DNA of 64,000 nucleotides, taken from the NCBI RefSeq assembly GCF_900111765.1, contig NZ_FOIB01000003.1, positions 372,001-436,000 of the forward strand, in the 5' to 3' direction. A program made the translations under genes and the position numbers. The notes under the pieces are model-generated. The model saw only the letters and a list, made by a program, of their open reading frames with translations. It searched no databases and had not been told where the DNA came from. This document shows positions 8,001 to 16,405 of this stretch, piece after piece; the first letter of the stretch is position 1, and each line of letters starts with the position of its first letter. Source of the stretch: Myxococcus fulvus. GTDB lineage: Bacteria; Myxococcota; Myxococcia; Myxococcales; Myxococcaceae.

Positions 8001-8786
8001 TCAGGTGCCGTCGACGAGCTCCCGCTTCACCTGGGTGAGGCGGCGCTGGATGTGCCTCACGACGCCGATGCACAGCACCGCGGTGAGCACGAGCATCGCT
8101 GTATAGGCGAGCTGGGTGGCGCGTAGGACGAAGGTCTTGATGTTCACGACTTCGTCCACCTGGAGCAACAGCTCATGCCCCAGGCCCAAGGTCAGTGTGA
8201 GCAGCCCCAGGCACCACCAGGCGAGTATCAGAAGGGTCCGGCTCGATTCGCCTCCCAGGTCGCGCCAGAGGTCGCGAAGCACCTGATAGGGTTTGAAGAG
8301 GTTCAACCCCGGGATGAACCAGGACAGGAGGGCCCAGCGGGGCGAGAGCCGGCTGACCTCGAGCTGGGTCGCGATTCGAACCGCCTGGAACTGCCACGTC
8401 AGGAACCCGACCACGCCGAACACCCACGCGATGGCCTGGACCATTCCCAGGAGGAAGAGCGACTCGGCATAGAGTGCAGTGGCGTCACTCCGCGCGTAGC
8501 CGAGTTCGAGGAGGGTGCTGAATGCCCAGATCATCACCGAGAGCTGGAGGAGCTCGGAGAGCGCGTGGATGCCAACAGCCAGGAGCGCGACGACCGCCCA
8601 GGGCCCCACGGAGGAAAAGGACCGCTGCGTCAATCGAGCGCGACAGGCGACGCACATGGGCGCGTCGCGCGGTTGGCACTGCTCGCAGGCAAAACTCCCG
8701 CATCGGGCGCAGGTTCGCGTCGCGGACTGCTCCGGATGCCGGGCACAAACCGTCGCGACAGGAGGGCTGACTGGCTCGATGTGCAT
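8001..8786 (-). CDS. B-box-like zinc finger plus DUF4328 membrane protein
   Basis: A 261-aa product. The first 50 residues carry paired metal ligands C14/H17, C26/C29, C34/C37 and C45/C48, a B-box-like zinc-binding arrangement on the cytosolic side. After it come about five membrane helices. Conserved features of DUF4328 are visible: W-x-x-x-x-x-P-G-x-N-L-x-K-P-Y-x-V-x-x-D-L-W in the loop after the third helix, and a closing helix with L-x-C-I-G-V-V. The role of DUF4328 proteins is unknown. The ATG at 8786 is the only good start; the gene stands alone between two spacers. Confidence 0.8.
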   Translation of the reverse strand: MHIEPVSPPVATVCARHPEQSATRTCARCGSFACEQCQPRDAPMCVACRARLTQRSFSSVGPWAVVALLAVGIHALSELLQLSVMIWAFSTLLELGYARSDATALYAESLFLLGMVQAIAWVFGVVGFLTWQFQAVRIATQLEVSRLSPRWALLSWFIPGLNLFKPYQVLRDLWRDLGGESSRTLLILAWWCLGLLTLTLGLGHELLLQVDEVVNIKTFVLRATQLAYTAMLVLTAVLCIGVVRHIQRRLTQVKRELVDGT

Positions 8787-8940
8787 GGGGTGGACCCCGC
8801 CGAGGGTTGAGTTCGTTGCTCGGCGGGACGAAGGCCCACTCTACCCGTGAGGTGTCAGGGATTCTTCGCGGATGTCTTGGAATTGGATTGGACACCTCCT
8901 TTGTCAGTTTCTTGATACTTCAATGCGTTGCAGGGCCCGA

Positions 8941-9360
8941 TCACCGTTGCAACCCGGGCAGCAGCGGCCCGGCGCCGAACTCCGGCGTCGCCGCGAGCCT
9001 GCGCAATGCCAACGTCAACAACCCCAGCACCTCCAGGCGCGTCAGTCCTCCCTCGTCCCGCCACACCGTGAGGCTCAATGGCGGCGCCATGTTCCGCCGG
9101 GCGCTCTCACAGGCATCCTCCCAGCTGCGGTGCTCGACGACCTGCGCCGCGGGCACTTCCTCCGGGAATGGCTCCCGCAGCTCTTCGGGACTCGACTCCT
9201 TGCGCGTCTCGGCCAGCAGCCTGTCGAGGTACGCGTGGGCCTCTGGGGACATGCGCACCTGTCGCTCGACCAGGTGTCGCGCGGCCATCAGGTCCGGATC
9301 GCCCGACGCAATCCGGGTCCGGAGTTCCTTCAATGCCTGCGTCAGCGTGTGGCGAAGCAT
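8941..9360 (-). CDS. Hypothetical protein, 139 aa
   Basis: The ATG at 9360 is preceded by GGAGGG seven bases upstream, which favours it over the longer in-frame start at 9522. The product is mostly helical and charged (MLRHTLTQALKELRTRIAS at the start), with no signal peptide or membrane segment. It has repeated Arg/Glu-rich amphipathic stretches and a C-terminal L-x-x-L-(T/A)-x-L-A-L-R-R-L helix. No family recognised. The opposite strand also has long open frames here, but none has a convincing ribosome-binding site. Confidence 0.55.
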   Translation of the reverse strand: MLRHTLTQALKELRTRIASGDPDLMAARHLVERQVRMSPEAHAYLDRLLAETRKESSPEELREPFPEEVPAAQVVEHRSWEDACESARRNMAPPLSLTVWRDEGGLTRLEVLGLLTLALRRLAATPEFGAGPLLPGLQR

Positions 9361-9665
9361 CAGCGACCCTCCAGCAACCGGTGGGGTACCCCGCTTCAGC
9401 ACCTTGGCCATGCGCACGTCCCAAGGCCACCGAGGAGCGTGCCACGCCCCGGGCCCGCGCCTCCAATCCCGGCCCTCGCCCCTGATGACGACCGTCACCA
9501 CCCCCTTGCCCGCAGACATCACCGCCTCCGCCCGAAACCACCGCCTCGAGTCCGCAACCCACTGAAATCACGACACCCGATGGACGGCGCTGGGGTGGGG
9601 AAGGGTCGGCACGGCGAATGCTCCAGGGCATCCACGTCACCGACTCCCACTCCGAGGCGACCCCC
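9361..9665. other. Divergent intergenic region, 305 bp
   Basis: This stretch lies between the 139-aa gene (leftward) and the M91-like protease gene (rightward) and presumably carries both promoters. It is as GC-rich as the genes, and I see no strong -35/-10 pair, repeat or RNA structure. In-frame extensions of both genes reach into it but lack ribosome-binding sites. Confidence 0.4.
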
Positions 9666-10643
9666 ATGAAGCTCCGCTCCCGCCCGTCGTTCTCCTTGCC
9701 GTCCTCGTCCCCCAAGACGGACGCGCTCTCGCGCCCCCGCTCCAACAGCACCCCGGCGAGGCCCGACACGACGTCGCTGCCCAAGGCGCGGCCGTCCGCC
9801 ACGGAGCTCCAGGATGGGAAGAACAACCTCAAGCCCACCGACTATGGCGTCACGCACCCGGACCTCCCGGGCATCCGGACCCGCCGCGATGGCGGCCAGA
9901 GCGGCGCCCAGTTCGCGGACTTCACCCGCGACACGCGCGAGTCCACCCACACGCTGATGAGCCGGCCGAACGGCCATCGGATGATGACGGAGCTGGACGG
10001 CCGCACCCAGGCGCTCAACCCCGGCCAGACGGGCACCGTGCGCAACCCCATCACCTCCACGGACATCTACTCGGGCCGCAACGCCGACATGCCCATGTCG
10101 CACCTGCCGCGGCACCAGGGCACCTTCGAGTCCATCCGCCCCGCGTACCGTCATGACGGCCAGCCCAGCGCGGGCCTGCCCAGCCGCATCAACTACGATG
10201 AGTCCGCCCCCGGTCACCAGCGCTTCAACAGCCTGGGCCACGAGTCGGTCCACGCCTGGCGCGCCTCCAACGGCCTCCAGGTGGGCTCCATCGAGTCGAG
10301 CAAGCACGCCAACGCCGACGTCTTCAAGCGCTACCCCGACTTCGCCGACAACATGAAGGCGAACCTCAACCGCCGCACGATGCTGACCGAGGAGTTCGAG
10401 ACGGTGGGCCTGAAGCCCACGCCGCACACCCCCGCGGGCTGGGCGCCCACGGAGAACAAGATCCGCGCCGAGCACGGCCTGCCCAGCCGCAATGACTACT
10501 CGGGCCGCGCGCCGAACCTGCCCAACCCGACGAACGAGGCCATCCAGCGCTACGACGAGGGCTCCGACAACCGGAGCGTCTTCCAGAAGATGATCGGCAC
10601 CCCGACCCCCATCGGGAAGATCCTCGGCGACATCGAGGGCTGA
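9666..10643 (+). CDS. M91-family (NleD/HopH1/XopG-like) zinc metalloprotease
   Basis: A 325-aa product from the ATG at 9666, preceded by GAGG. Residues 1-60 are Ser/Pro/Arg-rich and disordered-looking. The zinc motif HESVH (192-196, in SLGHESVHAWRASNG) is followed 46 residues later by EEFETVGL (242-249) and then TENKIRAEHGLPSRNDY. The order HExxHA, EE-x-x-T-V-G and ENxxRxExGxPxRxxY is that of peptidase family M91, known from type III effectors that cleave host kinases. No secretion signal is obvious, and no type III apparatus genes lie in this window. It could be a toxin or effector released by another route. The catalytic residues appear intact. Confidence 0.8.
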   Translation: MKLRSRPSFSLPSSSPKTDALSRPRSNSTPARPDTTSLPKARPSATELQDGKNNLKPTDYGVTHPDLPGIRTRRDGGQSGAQFADFTRDTRESTHTLMSRPNGHRMMTELDGRTQALNPGQTGTVRNPITSTDIYSGRNADMPMSHLPRHQGTFESIRPAYRHDGQPSAGLPSRINYDESAPGHQRFNSLGHESVHAWRASNGLQVGSIESSKHANADVFKRYPDFADNMKANLNRRTMLTEEFETVGLKPTPHTPAGWAPTENKIRAEHGLPSRNDYSGRAPNLPNPTNEAIQRYDEGSDNRSVFQKMIGTPTPIGKILGDIEG

Positions 10644-10655
10644 GCGCCCCCCACG

Positions 10656-10678
10656 CCCGGCTCCCACAAGGGGCCGGG
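10656..10678 (+). terminator. Hairpin after the M91-like protease gene
   Basis: CCCGGC (10656-10661) pairs with GCCGGG (10673-10678), extended by CCC/GGG inside with one bulge, 12 bp after the stop codon. The T-run is absent, as is usual in this GC-rich DNA. Confidence 0.45.
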
Positions 10679-10755
10679 TAGGGGAATGCGAGGAGGCAAC
10701 TGCCGGACTTCCGGGCCCGCTCCGTATACGTCACGGACTGTTCTCCGGAGGCGTC

Positions 10756-12279
10756 GTGAGCCAGCAGGCTGGGATGAAGAGGGGCGCCGCGCTCCTGGGC
10801 ATGTTCCTCGTGGTGGCCTGCGGCTCGCCCGTGCCGAAGAGCGCCGAGCCCGCCGCGCTGGTGTCCCAGGAGACGCGGGTCCTGACGGCCTCGCCCACGT
10901 ACAACCGGACGGGCTTCACGCAGACGACGCTCGCGGATGGGCGGGTGCTCGTCGCTGGAGGCACCGCGCAGGGCGCTCCCGCCGACTTCCGCGCCGCCGA
11001 GGTCTACACGCCGGGCGCCTCGACGCCGTGGAGCACCACCGGGGACATGGTGGTGGCGAGGTACGAGCATGCGGCCACCCGGCTCCAGGACGGGCGCGTG
11101 CTCGTGTCTGGCGGCATCACCCCCCTGGGCAACGGCCGCGACGCGGAGCTGTACGACCCGGCCACGGGGACCTGGACCGCGACGGGTTCACTCATCACGG
11201 CTCGGACCCGACACACCCAGACGCTGCTCCAGAACGGCAAGGTGCTGGTGGTGGGCGGCGACGGCACCGCCACCACCCAGGGCCTGTCCTCCGCGGAGCT
11301 GTATGACCCGGCCACGGGCGCCTGGACGCTCGCCGCGTCTCCGAACCGGGGGTACTCCGGCCACACGGCCACGTTGCTGCGCAATGGCGACGTGCTGCTC
11401 CTGGGGAATCGCAACCAGCACCAGCGCTACCGGCCGAGCACGGATGCGTGGAGCGCCACGGCGAACAGCGGCGCGGTGCTCGCGGCGGGGCACTCGGCGA
11501 CGCTGCTGACGACGACGGTCAATGGCGAGGTGCTCGTCGTGGGGCCGCAGTGGCAGAGCGATGTGCCCAGCCAGATGGCCTCCCGCTATGACCCGGTGAC
11601 GAACACCTGGACGACCGCCATCTGGGCGCCGTTCCCGCGCGTCGGACACGGCGCGGTGGAGCTGAGCAACGGCTCGGTGCTGGTGGTCGGCGGATATCAC
11701 CCGACGACGGGCGCGCCGGCGCAGTGGGTGTCGCGCTACGACATCGGCACGGGCGGCTGGACGGCGCTGACGGCGCTCGCGCTGGCGCGGCGGGACTTCG
11801 GGCTGTCGCTCATCGGAAACGCGCCGGATCAGGTGCTGCTCAACGGCGGGTGGAACGTCGACTCGAATGGCGTGTGGTCCCGCCAGGCCAGCGAGCTGTA
11901 CTCGACGGGCTGTGTCCCGAAGACGTCGTGCATGGCGAATGGCTGGCAGTGTGGCAGTCCCTCGGATGGCTGCGGCGGCAAGCTGGAGTGTGGCTCCTGC
12001 GGGGTCGGCTACGAGTGCAACCCCCTGAACTACTGCGAGTCGAGCTGTGTGCCGGACCCGCTCGTCACCACCTGCGAGAATCGCTGCGGCTGCGTCGCCA
12101 ACAACTGTGGGACGTCGGTGAACTGCGGCCCGTGCCCGGACGGTGGCGCGTGCCCGACGGGGCAGCAGCTGTGCTGTGACGGTGTGTGCCGGCACAAGAA
12201 CGAGTGCTTCATCATCGCCTGCGCCAACTCCGCGCAGCCCCACGCGTCCGTCGGACTGTCCTGCGCGCCGGAGTCCTGA
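10756..12279 (+). CDS. Kelch-repeat lipoprotein with Cys-rich C-terminus
   Basis: A 507-aa product. The lipoprotein signal ends in F-L-V-V-A-C, Cys22 from the GTG at 10756 (CGGAGG just upstream); the ATG at 10774 would also keep it. Residues 45-390 hold kelch/galactose-oxidase-like blades repeating L-x-D-G-(R/K)-V-L-V-x-G-G, (A/S)-E-(L/V)-Y-(D/T)-P-(A/G) and W-(T/S)-x-(T/A), about 50 residues each, forming a beta-propeller. From about residue 393 come some 24 cysteines in motifs like CGGKLECGSC, a module common in myxobacterial surface proteins. Probably an outer-membrane or surface binding protein; the ligand is unknown. Confidence 0.85.
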   Translation: MSQQAGMKRGAALLGMFLVVACGSPVPKSAEPAALVSQETRVLTASPTYNRTGFTQTTLADGRVLVAGGTAQGAPADFRAAEVYTPGASTPWSTTGDMVVARYEHAATRLQDGRVLVSGGITPLGNGRDAELYDPATGTWTATGSLITARTRHTQTLLQNGKVLVVGGDGTATTQGLSSAELYDPATGAWTLAASPNRGYSGHTATLLRNGDVLLLGNRNQHQRYRPSTDAWSATANSGAVLAAGHSATLLTTTVNGEVLVVGPQWQSDVPSQMASRYDPVTNTWTTAIWAPFPRVGHGAVELSNGSVLVVGGYHPTTGAPAQWVSRYDIGTGGWTALTALALARRDFGLSLIGNAPDQVLLNGGWNVDSNGVWSRQASELYSTGCVPKTSCMANGWQCGSPSDGCGGKLECGSCGVGYECNPLNYCESSCVPDPLVTTCENRCGCVANNCGTSVNCGPCPDGGACPTGQQLCCDGVCRHKNECFIIACANSAQPHASVGLSCAPES

Positions 12280-12371
12280 ACACGACAGCGCGTCCTGGGC
12301 CTGGATCCAGGGTGGGGGCGCAAGTACAACCCCAGGGTCAGGCGGGCACGACGCCCGCCGACCTGGGACGC

Positions 12372-13643
12372 ATGATCTCGAATCTCCACAACGCCGACAT
12401 TCCCCGCCCCGTGCTCGACGTCATCGCGCGGCTGCGGGAGCTGAACCACGCCGTCTACCTCGTGGGCGGCTGCGTGCGGGACATGGTGCGCCAGGTCCCT
12501 CCGAAGGACTTCGACGTGGCCACCAGCGCGCTGCCCGAGGAGGTCCAGCGCGCCTTCCGCAAGGTCATCCCCACCGGCATCCAGCACGGCACCGTCACCG
12601 TCGTCCAGGGCGGCACCCACGTGGAGGTGACGACGTTCCGCTCGGAGGGGGACTACCTGGACGGACGCAGGCCCAGCTCCGTCGCCTTCGAGCGCGACAT
12701 CGTCAAGGACCTGTCCCGCCGCGACTTCACCATCAACGCGATGGCCTACAACCCGTTGGACCGCGACCTGGTGGACCCGTTCGGCGGCCAGACGGACCTG
12801 CAGGCCCAGCTCATCAAGTGCGTGGGCTCCGCGTTCGAGCGCTTCTCCGAGGACGGCCTGCGCCCCATGCGCGCGGTCCGCTTCGCCGCCGTGCTCGGCT
12901 TCTCGCTGGACTCCGCCACGCGTGACGCCATCCCCGCCACGCTCGGCGTGTTCCGCAAGGTCGCGCTGGAGCGCGTGCGCGAGGAGCTGGTCAAGCTGCT
13001 GTTGTCCCCGCGTGCCGAGGGCGGGCTCGTGTTGCTCGTGGAGACGGGCCTGTTGGACGTGTTCCTCCCCGAGGTGGCCCGCGCCGCGCCCGAGGAGGCC
13101 CGGCTCGCGCGCGCCGCCGTGCAGGCCGCGCCGGCGGAGGTGGAGGTCCGGATGGCCGCGCTGCTCGCGGACCTGGTGGACCGTAATCAGGCCCGGGACA
13201 TCGGCCTGCGTCTGAAGTTCCCCAACAAGGTCGCCGACCTGGTGGCCCTGCTCGTGGAGACCGCGAAGCTCGAGGAGCGCTTCTCGGACCCAGACCCCGC
13301 GCTACGTCGGCTCCTGGCCAGGGTGGGGCTCGCGCAGCTGCCCGCGCTGCTCACCGTGGCCCGGGCCCGTATCCAGGCGCGGGCCCCCGAGCGCTCGGCG
13401 GAGCTGGAGCGGCTGTGTGCCCGACTGGAGGCGCTCGCCGCCGCGAAGCCGCCCCTGGTGGCCAAGGACCTGGCGCTCACCGGCGGCGACATCATGTCCA
13501 CGCTCGGCGTCGGCCCGTCGCCCATCGTCGGAGAGGCCACCCGCTTCCTCATGGACTCCGTGCTGGATGACCCCGCGCTGAACACCCGCGAGGCCCTGGC
13601 GCGGCGGCTCAAGGACTGGCACGCGGCCCGCCCGAAAGCTTGA
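12372..13643 (+). CDS. tRNA CCA / poly(A) nucleotidyltransferase (class II)
   Basis: A 423-aa product from the ATG at 12372. The N-terminal nucleotidyltransferase domain contains YLVGGCVRD, the catalytic D-F-D (PPKDFDVATSA) and RRDFTINAM. The RNA- and nucleotide-binding segment follows with FSEDGLRPMRAVRFAA. The C-terminal half is helical and Ala/Leu-rich. This is the PcnB/CCA family: such enzymes add CCA to tRNAs or poly(A) tails to RNA, and sequence alone does not separate the two. Cca activity is plausible because the tRNA in this window lacks encoded CCA. The last codons fall inside a degenerate repeat tract that continues past the stop. Confidence 0.85.
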   Translation: MISNLHNADIPRPVLDVIARLRELNHAVYLVGGCVRDMVRQVPPKDFDVATSALPEEVQRAFRKVIPTGIQHGTVTVVQGGTHVEVTTFRSEGDYLDGRRPSSVAFERDIVKDLSRRDFTINAMAYNPLDRDLVDPFGGQTDLQAQLIKCVGSAFERFSEDGLRPMRAVRFAAVLGFSLDSATRDAIPATLGVFRKVALERVREELVKLLLSPRAEGGLVLLVETGLLDVFLPEVARAAPEEARLARAAVQAAPAEVEVRMAALLADLVDRNQARDIGLRLKFPNKVADLVALLVETAKLEERFSDPDPALRRLLARVGLAQLPALLTVARARIQARAPERSAELERLCARLEALAAAKPPLVAKDLALTGGDIMSTLGVGPSPIVGEATRFLMDSVLDDPALNTREALARRLKDWHAARPKA

Positions 13644-13820
13644 GGCGGGGACCGCTCGCGCGACGGTGCGCGGGCTGACACATGGCTCGGCCGAAGGCCC
13701 GAGGCGAGCCCCTCGCGCGGCGGCGCATGGGCTGGCACGTGGCTCGTTCGAGGGCCCGAGGTTGGCGACCCGGCGCCCGAGCTGACACGCGGCTCGCCGG
13801 AGGCCCCAGGGGCGGCTCGC
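13616..13820. repeat. Degenerate tandem repeat, about four units of 50-59 bp
   Basis: Units begin with CTG(G/A)CACRYGGCYCG at 13616, 13675, 13732 and 13782, giving periods of 59, 57 and 50 bp. Each continues with a CCGAAGGCCCGAGG-like core and a CTCGCGCG(A/G)CGG-like end. The first unit overlaps the last codons and stop of the nucleotidyltransferase gene; the remaining units fill the spacer before mnmA. No CRISPR-type spacer regularity is present. Confidence 0.6.
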
Positions 13821-13981
13821 TTCTCCTGGCGGGCGTGGGCCCACCGGGGCGCACGAGCGCGCGCCTGCTCTCGCGTCGGCCGGGACTGACCTGTCCAAAG
13901 GGGCCTTCCCGGTCGGGTTCCGGGGGCGTCCGGCGTCCTGCCGCGTGCGCCCGGAGGCCGGGGCGTGTAGGAAGGGACACC
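13644..13981. other. Intergenic region between the nucleotidyltransferase gene and mnmA, 338 bp
   Basis: The left two thirds consist of the degenerate repeat units. The right part (13820-13981) is GC-rich single-copy DNA that must hold the mnmA promoter if the gene is not read through. All frames are open by composition bias, but none has a start with a ribosome-binding site or a recognisable product. Confidence 0.5.
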
Positions 13982-15028
13982 ATGCGAGTCGTCGTTGCGA
14001 TGAGCGGCGGGGTGGATTCCTCGGCCGCTGCCGCCCTGCTCAAGGAGCAGGGCCACGAGGTCATCGGCATCACCCTGCGCGTCTGGTCCTACGAGGGCAA
14101 GGCGAAGTGCGGCAGTTGCTGCAGTCCCGACGACATCGATGACGCGCGCGCCGTCGCCCAGTCGCTGGGCATCCCGTACTACGTCGCCAACGCGGAGGAG
14201 ATCTTCCAGGACCGCGTCGTCAACCCCTTCGTCCAGTCGTACCTGGGCGGACGCACGCCCATCCCGTGCGTGGCCTGCAACCGCGACGTGAAGTTCAACT
14301 TCCTGCTCAAGCGGGCCCGGGCGCTCGGCGCCAGGCTGGCCACGGGGCACTACGCGCGCGTCGAGGAGCAGGACGGCCGCTACGTCCTGCGCCGCGCCGC
14401 GGACCTGGCCAAGGACCAGAGCTACTTCCTCTTCACGCTCGGCCAGGACGAACTGCGCGACATCGTCTTCCCCGTGGGCGACATGACCAAGGCCCAGGTG
14501 CGCGCCGTCGCCGAGCGCCACGCGCTGCCCACCAGCCACAAGCCGGAGAGCATGGAGATCTGCTTCGTGCCGGACGGCGACTACGCGGGCTTCGTGGAGA
14601 AGGTCGCCGGCCCCCAGCCCGAGGGCGACATCGTCGACGCGGAAGGGCAGGTGCTCGGCAAGCACCAGGGCATCCATCGCTACACGGTGGGGCAGCGCAA
14701 GGGCCTCAACCTGGGCGGCGGCCAGGTGCGCTACGTCCAGCGCCTGGAGCCGGACACCCACCGCGTCGTCGTGGGCAACGCCGAGGACACGGGGCGAGAT
14801 CGCTTCGGACTGCTCCAGCCCCACTGGGTGGACGCGCCCCCGTCGCCCGACACGCCCGTGGAGGTCCGCATCCGTCACCGCCACGCCGGCGCCGCCGGGC
14901 GCGTGGAGATCTCCCCCCACGGCCTCGTTTCGGTGAAGCTGGAGGCTCCGGCGCGCGCCGTCACGCCGGGACAGGCCGCCGTGGTCTACGCTCAGGACCG
15001 GGTCCTGGGTGGTGGGTGGATCGTCTGA
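13982..15028 (+). CDS. mnmA: tRNA-specific 2-thiouridylase MnmA
   Basis: A 348-aa product. It has the PP-loop MSGGVDSS (8-15) for ATP, the conserved (C)N-R-D-V-K-F-N tRNA contact with a nearby catalytic-type Cys in PCVACN, the ATGHYAR motif, and the second catalytic Cys in MEICFV. GQRKGL and the C-terminal beta-barrel are present. MnmA adenylates and then thiolates U34 of tRNA-Lys, -Glu and -Gln at C2. Compared with E. coli MnmA, the segment after the PP-loop is shorter and bears [14 protein letters not shown], the form found in many delta-proteobacteria. The start ATG at 13982 matches the family N-terminus; longer starts lie in the repeat tract. Confidence 0.95.
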   Translation: MRVVVAMSGGVDSSAAAALLKEQGHEVIGITLRVWSYEGKAKCGSCCSPDDIDDARAVAQSLGIPYYVANAEEIFQDRVVNPFVQSYLGGRTPIPCVACNRDVKFNFLLKRARALGARLATGHYARVEEQDGRYVLRRAADLAKDQSYFLFTLGQDELRDIVFPVGDMTKAQVRAVAERHALPTSHKPESMEICFVPDGDYAGFVEKVAGPQPEGDIVDAEGQVLGKHQGIHRYTVGQRKGLNLGGGQVRYVQRLEPDTHRVVVGNAEDTGRDRFGLLQPHWVDAPPSPDTPVEVRIRHRHAGAAGRVEISPHGLVSVKLEAPARAVTPGQAAVVYAQDRVLGGGWIV

Positions 15029-15057
15029 GCTCGAGTCAACCGGGAGGAGTACGAGAC

Positions 15058-15825
15058 ATGGCGCAGCGCCTCGTGGGATGCCTGCTGGCCGCGGCCAGTC
15101 TCGTCGCCGGTTGCAAGGAGCGCTCGGACAAGCCCATCGCCGGACTGCTCGCGGCCGGCGCCCCCGTGGTGCGCAAGGAAGGCAAGGCCGAGTACACCAT
15201 CGCCGTGGGCGCCCAGCTCCTGGGGGACGTGAAGCTCACCGCCACCGGGCCCGCGGTGCTCGAGTACTTCGGCGGTGGCCTGCGCTTCCTGGAGAAGGGC
15301 GACACGCTGGAGGTGGGCGACGCGGACGAGGCGAAGCTGCACGGCTCCAACCTCCCGTCGTACCGCTGGGCGGACGGCGGCGTGCAGGAGGCGCCCCGCG
15401 CGCTGCGCATCGTCGCCGCCCGCTACACCAACGTGCAGGTGACGCCCAAGAGCGCGCACGAGGACGCGTACTCGTCCACCCAGTACTTCGTCGCCTTCTT
15501 CACGCCCAACGGCTTGAGCCGGCTCGGCTCCGACACCAAGCACGAGGGGCCCCACCAGCCGCTGCCCGCGCCGCCGTTCCGTCCCAAGGTCCCCTTCATC
15601 CACGCCGGAGACCTGGGCGAGGGCGGGCTGGTGGCGGTGGTGGAGGACGGCTTCGCGGTGGCGGAGACGGATGACCTGGCCACCGCGGTGCTGCTGGAGG
15701 GGCGCGAGGTGCCGCTGGGCCGCACCGTGCGCCTGCTGGTGCCGGACGGCGCGGAGGTCACCCTCAAGGGGCCGGGCGGCGTCGAGGTGGAGGTGGAAGG
15801 GCCCGCCGACGTGCGCCTGCGTTGA
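15058..15825 (+). CDS. Lipoprotein, unknown function
   Basis: A 255-aa product starting 29 bp after mnmA, with GGAGGAG before the ATG. The signal MAQRLVGCLLAAASLVAGC ends in lipobox L-V-A-G-C (Cys19). The mature protein is beta-rich. It alternates hydrophobic/Gly strands such as LLGDVKLTATGPAVLEYFGGG and closes with repeated Val/Glu/Gly strands (VEVEVEGPADVRLR). The pattern around L-x-x-G-D-x-(V/L)-x-V-G resembles FecR-like or barrel-sandwich stretches, but I do not assign a family. Its closeness to mnmA allows read-through transcription. Confidence 0.8.
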   Translation: MAQRLVGCLLAAASLVAGCKERSDKPIAGLLAAGAPVVRKEGKAEYTIAVGAQLLGDVKLTATGPAVLEYFGGGLRFLEKGDTLEVGDADEAKLHGSNLPSYRWADGGVQEAPRALRIVAARYTNVQVTPKSAHEDAYSSTQYFVAFFTPNGLSRLGSDTKHEGPHQPLPAPPFRPKVPFIHAGDLGEGGLVAVVEDGFAVAETDDLATAVLLEGREVPLGRTVRLLVPDGAEVTLKGPGGVEVEVEGPADVRLR

Positions 15826-15844
15826 TCCTGGACCCGGGGGCGGT

Positions 15845-15872
15845 TTGTCCTCGTGGGGCTGGCTTCTGTAGA
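15845..15872 (+). promoter_or_regulatory. Possible promoter of the HU-like gene
   Basis: TTGTCC (15845-15850) and TGTAGA (15867-15872) are spaced by 16 bp, 30 bp upstream of the HU-like start codon. Moderate consensus match only. Confidence 0.35.
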
Positions 15873-15902
15873 GTCCCTCGTCCCTCTCGGCCGGGGTGTG
15901 CC

Positions 15903-16268
15903 ATGACGAGGAGTGAGCTCATCGAACGCATCGCGGAGCGTGCGCCCCACGTGCCGCGACGTGAGTTGGAGTCCATCGTCCACGCCGTCTTCGATTGCAT
16001 GGCGGAGGCCCTCGTGGCCGGCCGGCGCATCGAGCTGCGCGGCTTCGGCGTCTTCTCGCTGCGCACCCGGCGCGCGCGCACCGGCCGCAACCCGAAGACG
16101 GGCAAGAGCGTCGCCGTGCCGGAGCGCCGCACGCTCTCCTTCGCCGCGGGCAAGGAGCTGCGCGCGCGCCTCAACGCGCCAGCGCCCCGACAGGAGCCCG
16201 TGGGCTCCGTGCTGCCCCCGGTGGTGCTCGCCACGCAGCCGCTCGCGTCGACGTCGCTCGCCCCGTAG
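15903..16268 (+). CDS. HU/IHF-family nucleoid protein with C-terminal extension
   Basis: A 121-aa product. Residues 1-90 are a standard HU/IHF fold. MTRSELIERIAE forms helix 1, I-E-L-R-G-F-G-V-F the strand before the arm, and TGRNPKTGKSVAVPERRTLSFAAGKELR the DNA-intercalating arm (R-N-P-K-T-G) and closing helix. The order fits IHF-beta somewhat better than HU. A Pro/Ala/Leu-rich tail of about 28 residues beyond the usual end is unusual. It bends DNA and compacts the nucleoid. Start at the ATG at 15903. Confidence 0.88.
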   Translation: MTRSELIERIAERAPHVPRRELESIVHAVFDCMAEALVAGRRIELRGFGVFSLRTRRARTGRNPKTGKSVAVPERRTLSFAAGKELRARLNAPAPRQEPVGSVLPPVVLATQPLASTSLAP

Positions 16269-16270
16269 CG

Positions 16271-16291
16271 GCGGCGCGGGCGCGCCGCTTT
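16271..16291 (+). terminator. Terminator after the HU-like gene
   Basis: GCGGCGC (16271-16277) and GCGCCGC (16282-16288) form a perfect 7-bp stem with a 4-nt loop, followed by TTT, two bases after the stop codon. Confidence 0.65.
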
Positions 16292-16299
16292 CCGTGAAT

Positions 16300-16328
16300 T
16301 TGACCGTGTGGGAGGTGGGGCGTACCTT
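16300..16328 (+). promoter_or_regulatory. Promoter of the SPOR-domain gene
   Basis: TTGACC (16300-16305), a 17-bp spacer and TACCTT (16323-16328) lie 77 bp upstream of the start codon and just past the preceding terminator. Confidence 0.5.
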
Positions 16329-16405
16329 CCCTCGACGCCGACGCTACAGGCCGCAACACGGACTCGTGTGGCCCGCTCTGTCCGCGCGCGAGGATTCCAA
16401 GAGTC

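Noticed and set aside
8671..8690. A TGGCAC-N5-GC-like sigma-54 element
   Set aside because: It lies within the coding sequence of the DUF4328 gene and lacks the downstream TTGC.
12280..12371. In-frame upstream extension of the nucleotidyltransferase to 12186
   Set aside because: It overlaps the end of the kelch lipoprotein gene and the added residues do not match the family N-terminus, whereas the ATG at 12372 does.
13616..13820. The repeat tract as a CRISPR array
   Set aside because: Units are 50-59 bp, diverged along their whole length, with no constant repeat/variable spacer division and no cas genes nearby.
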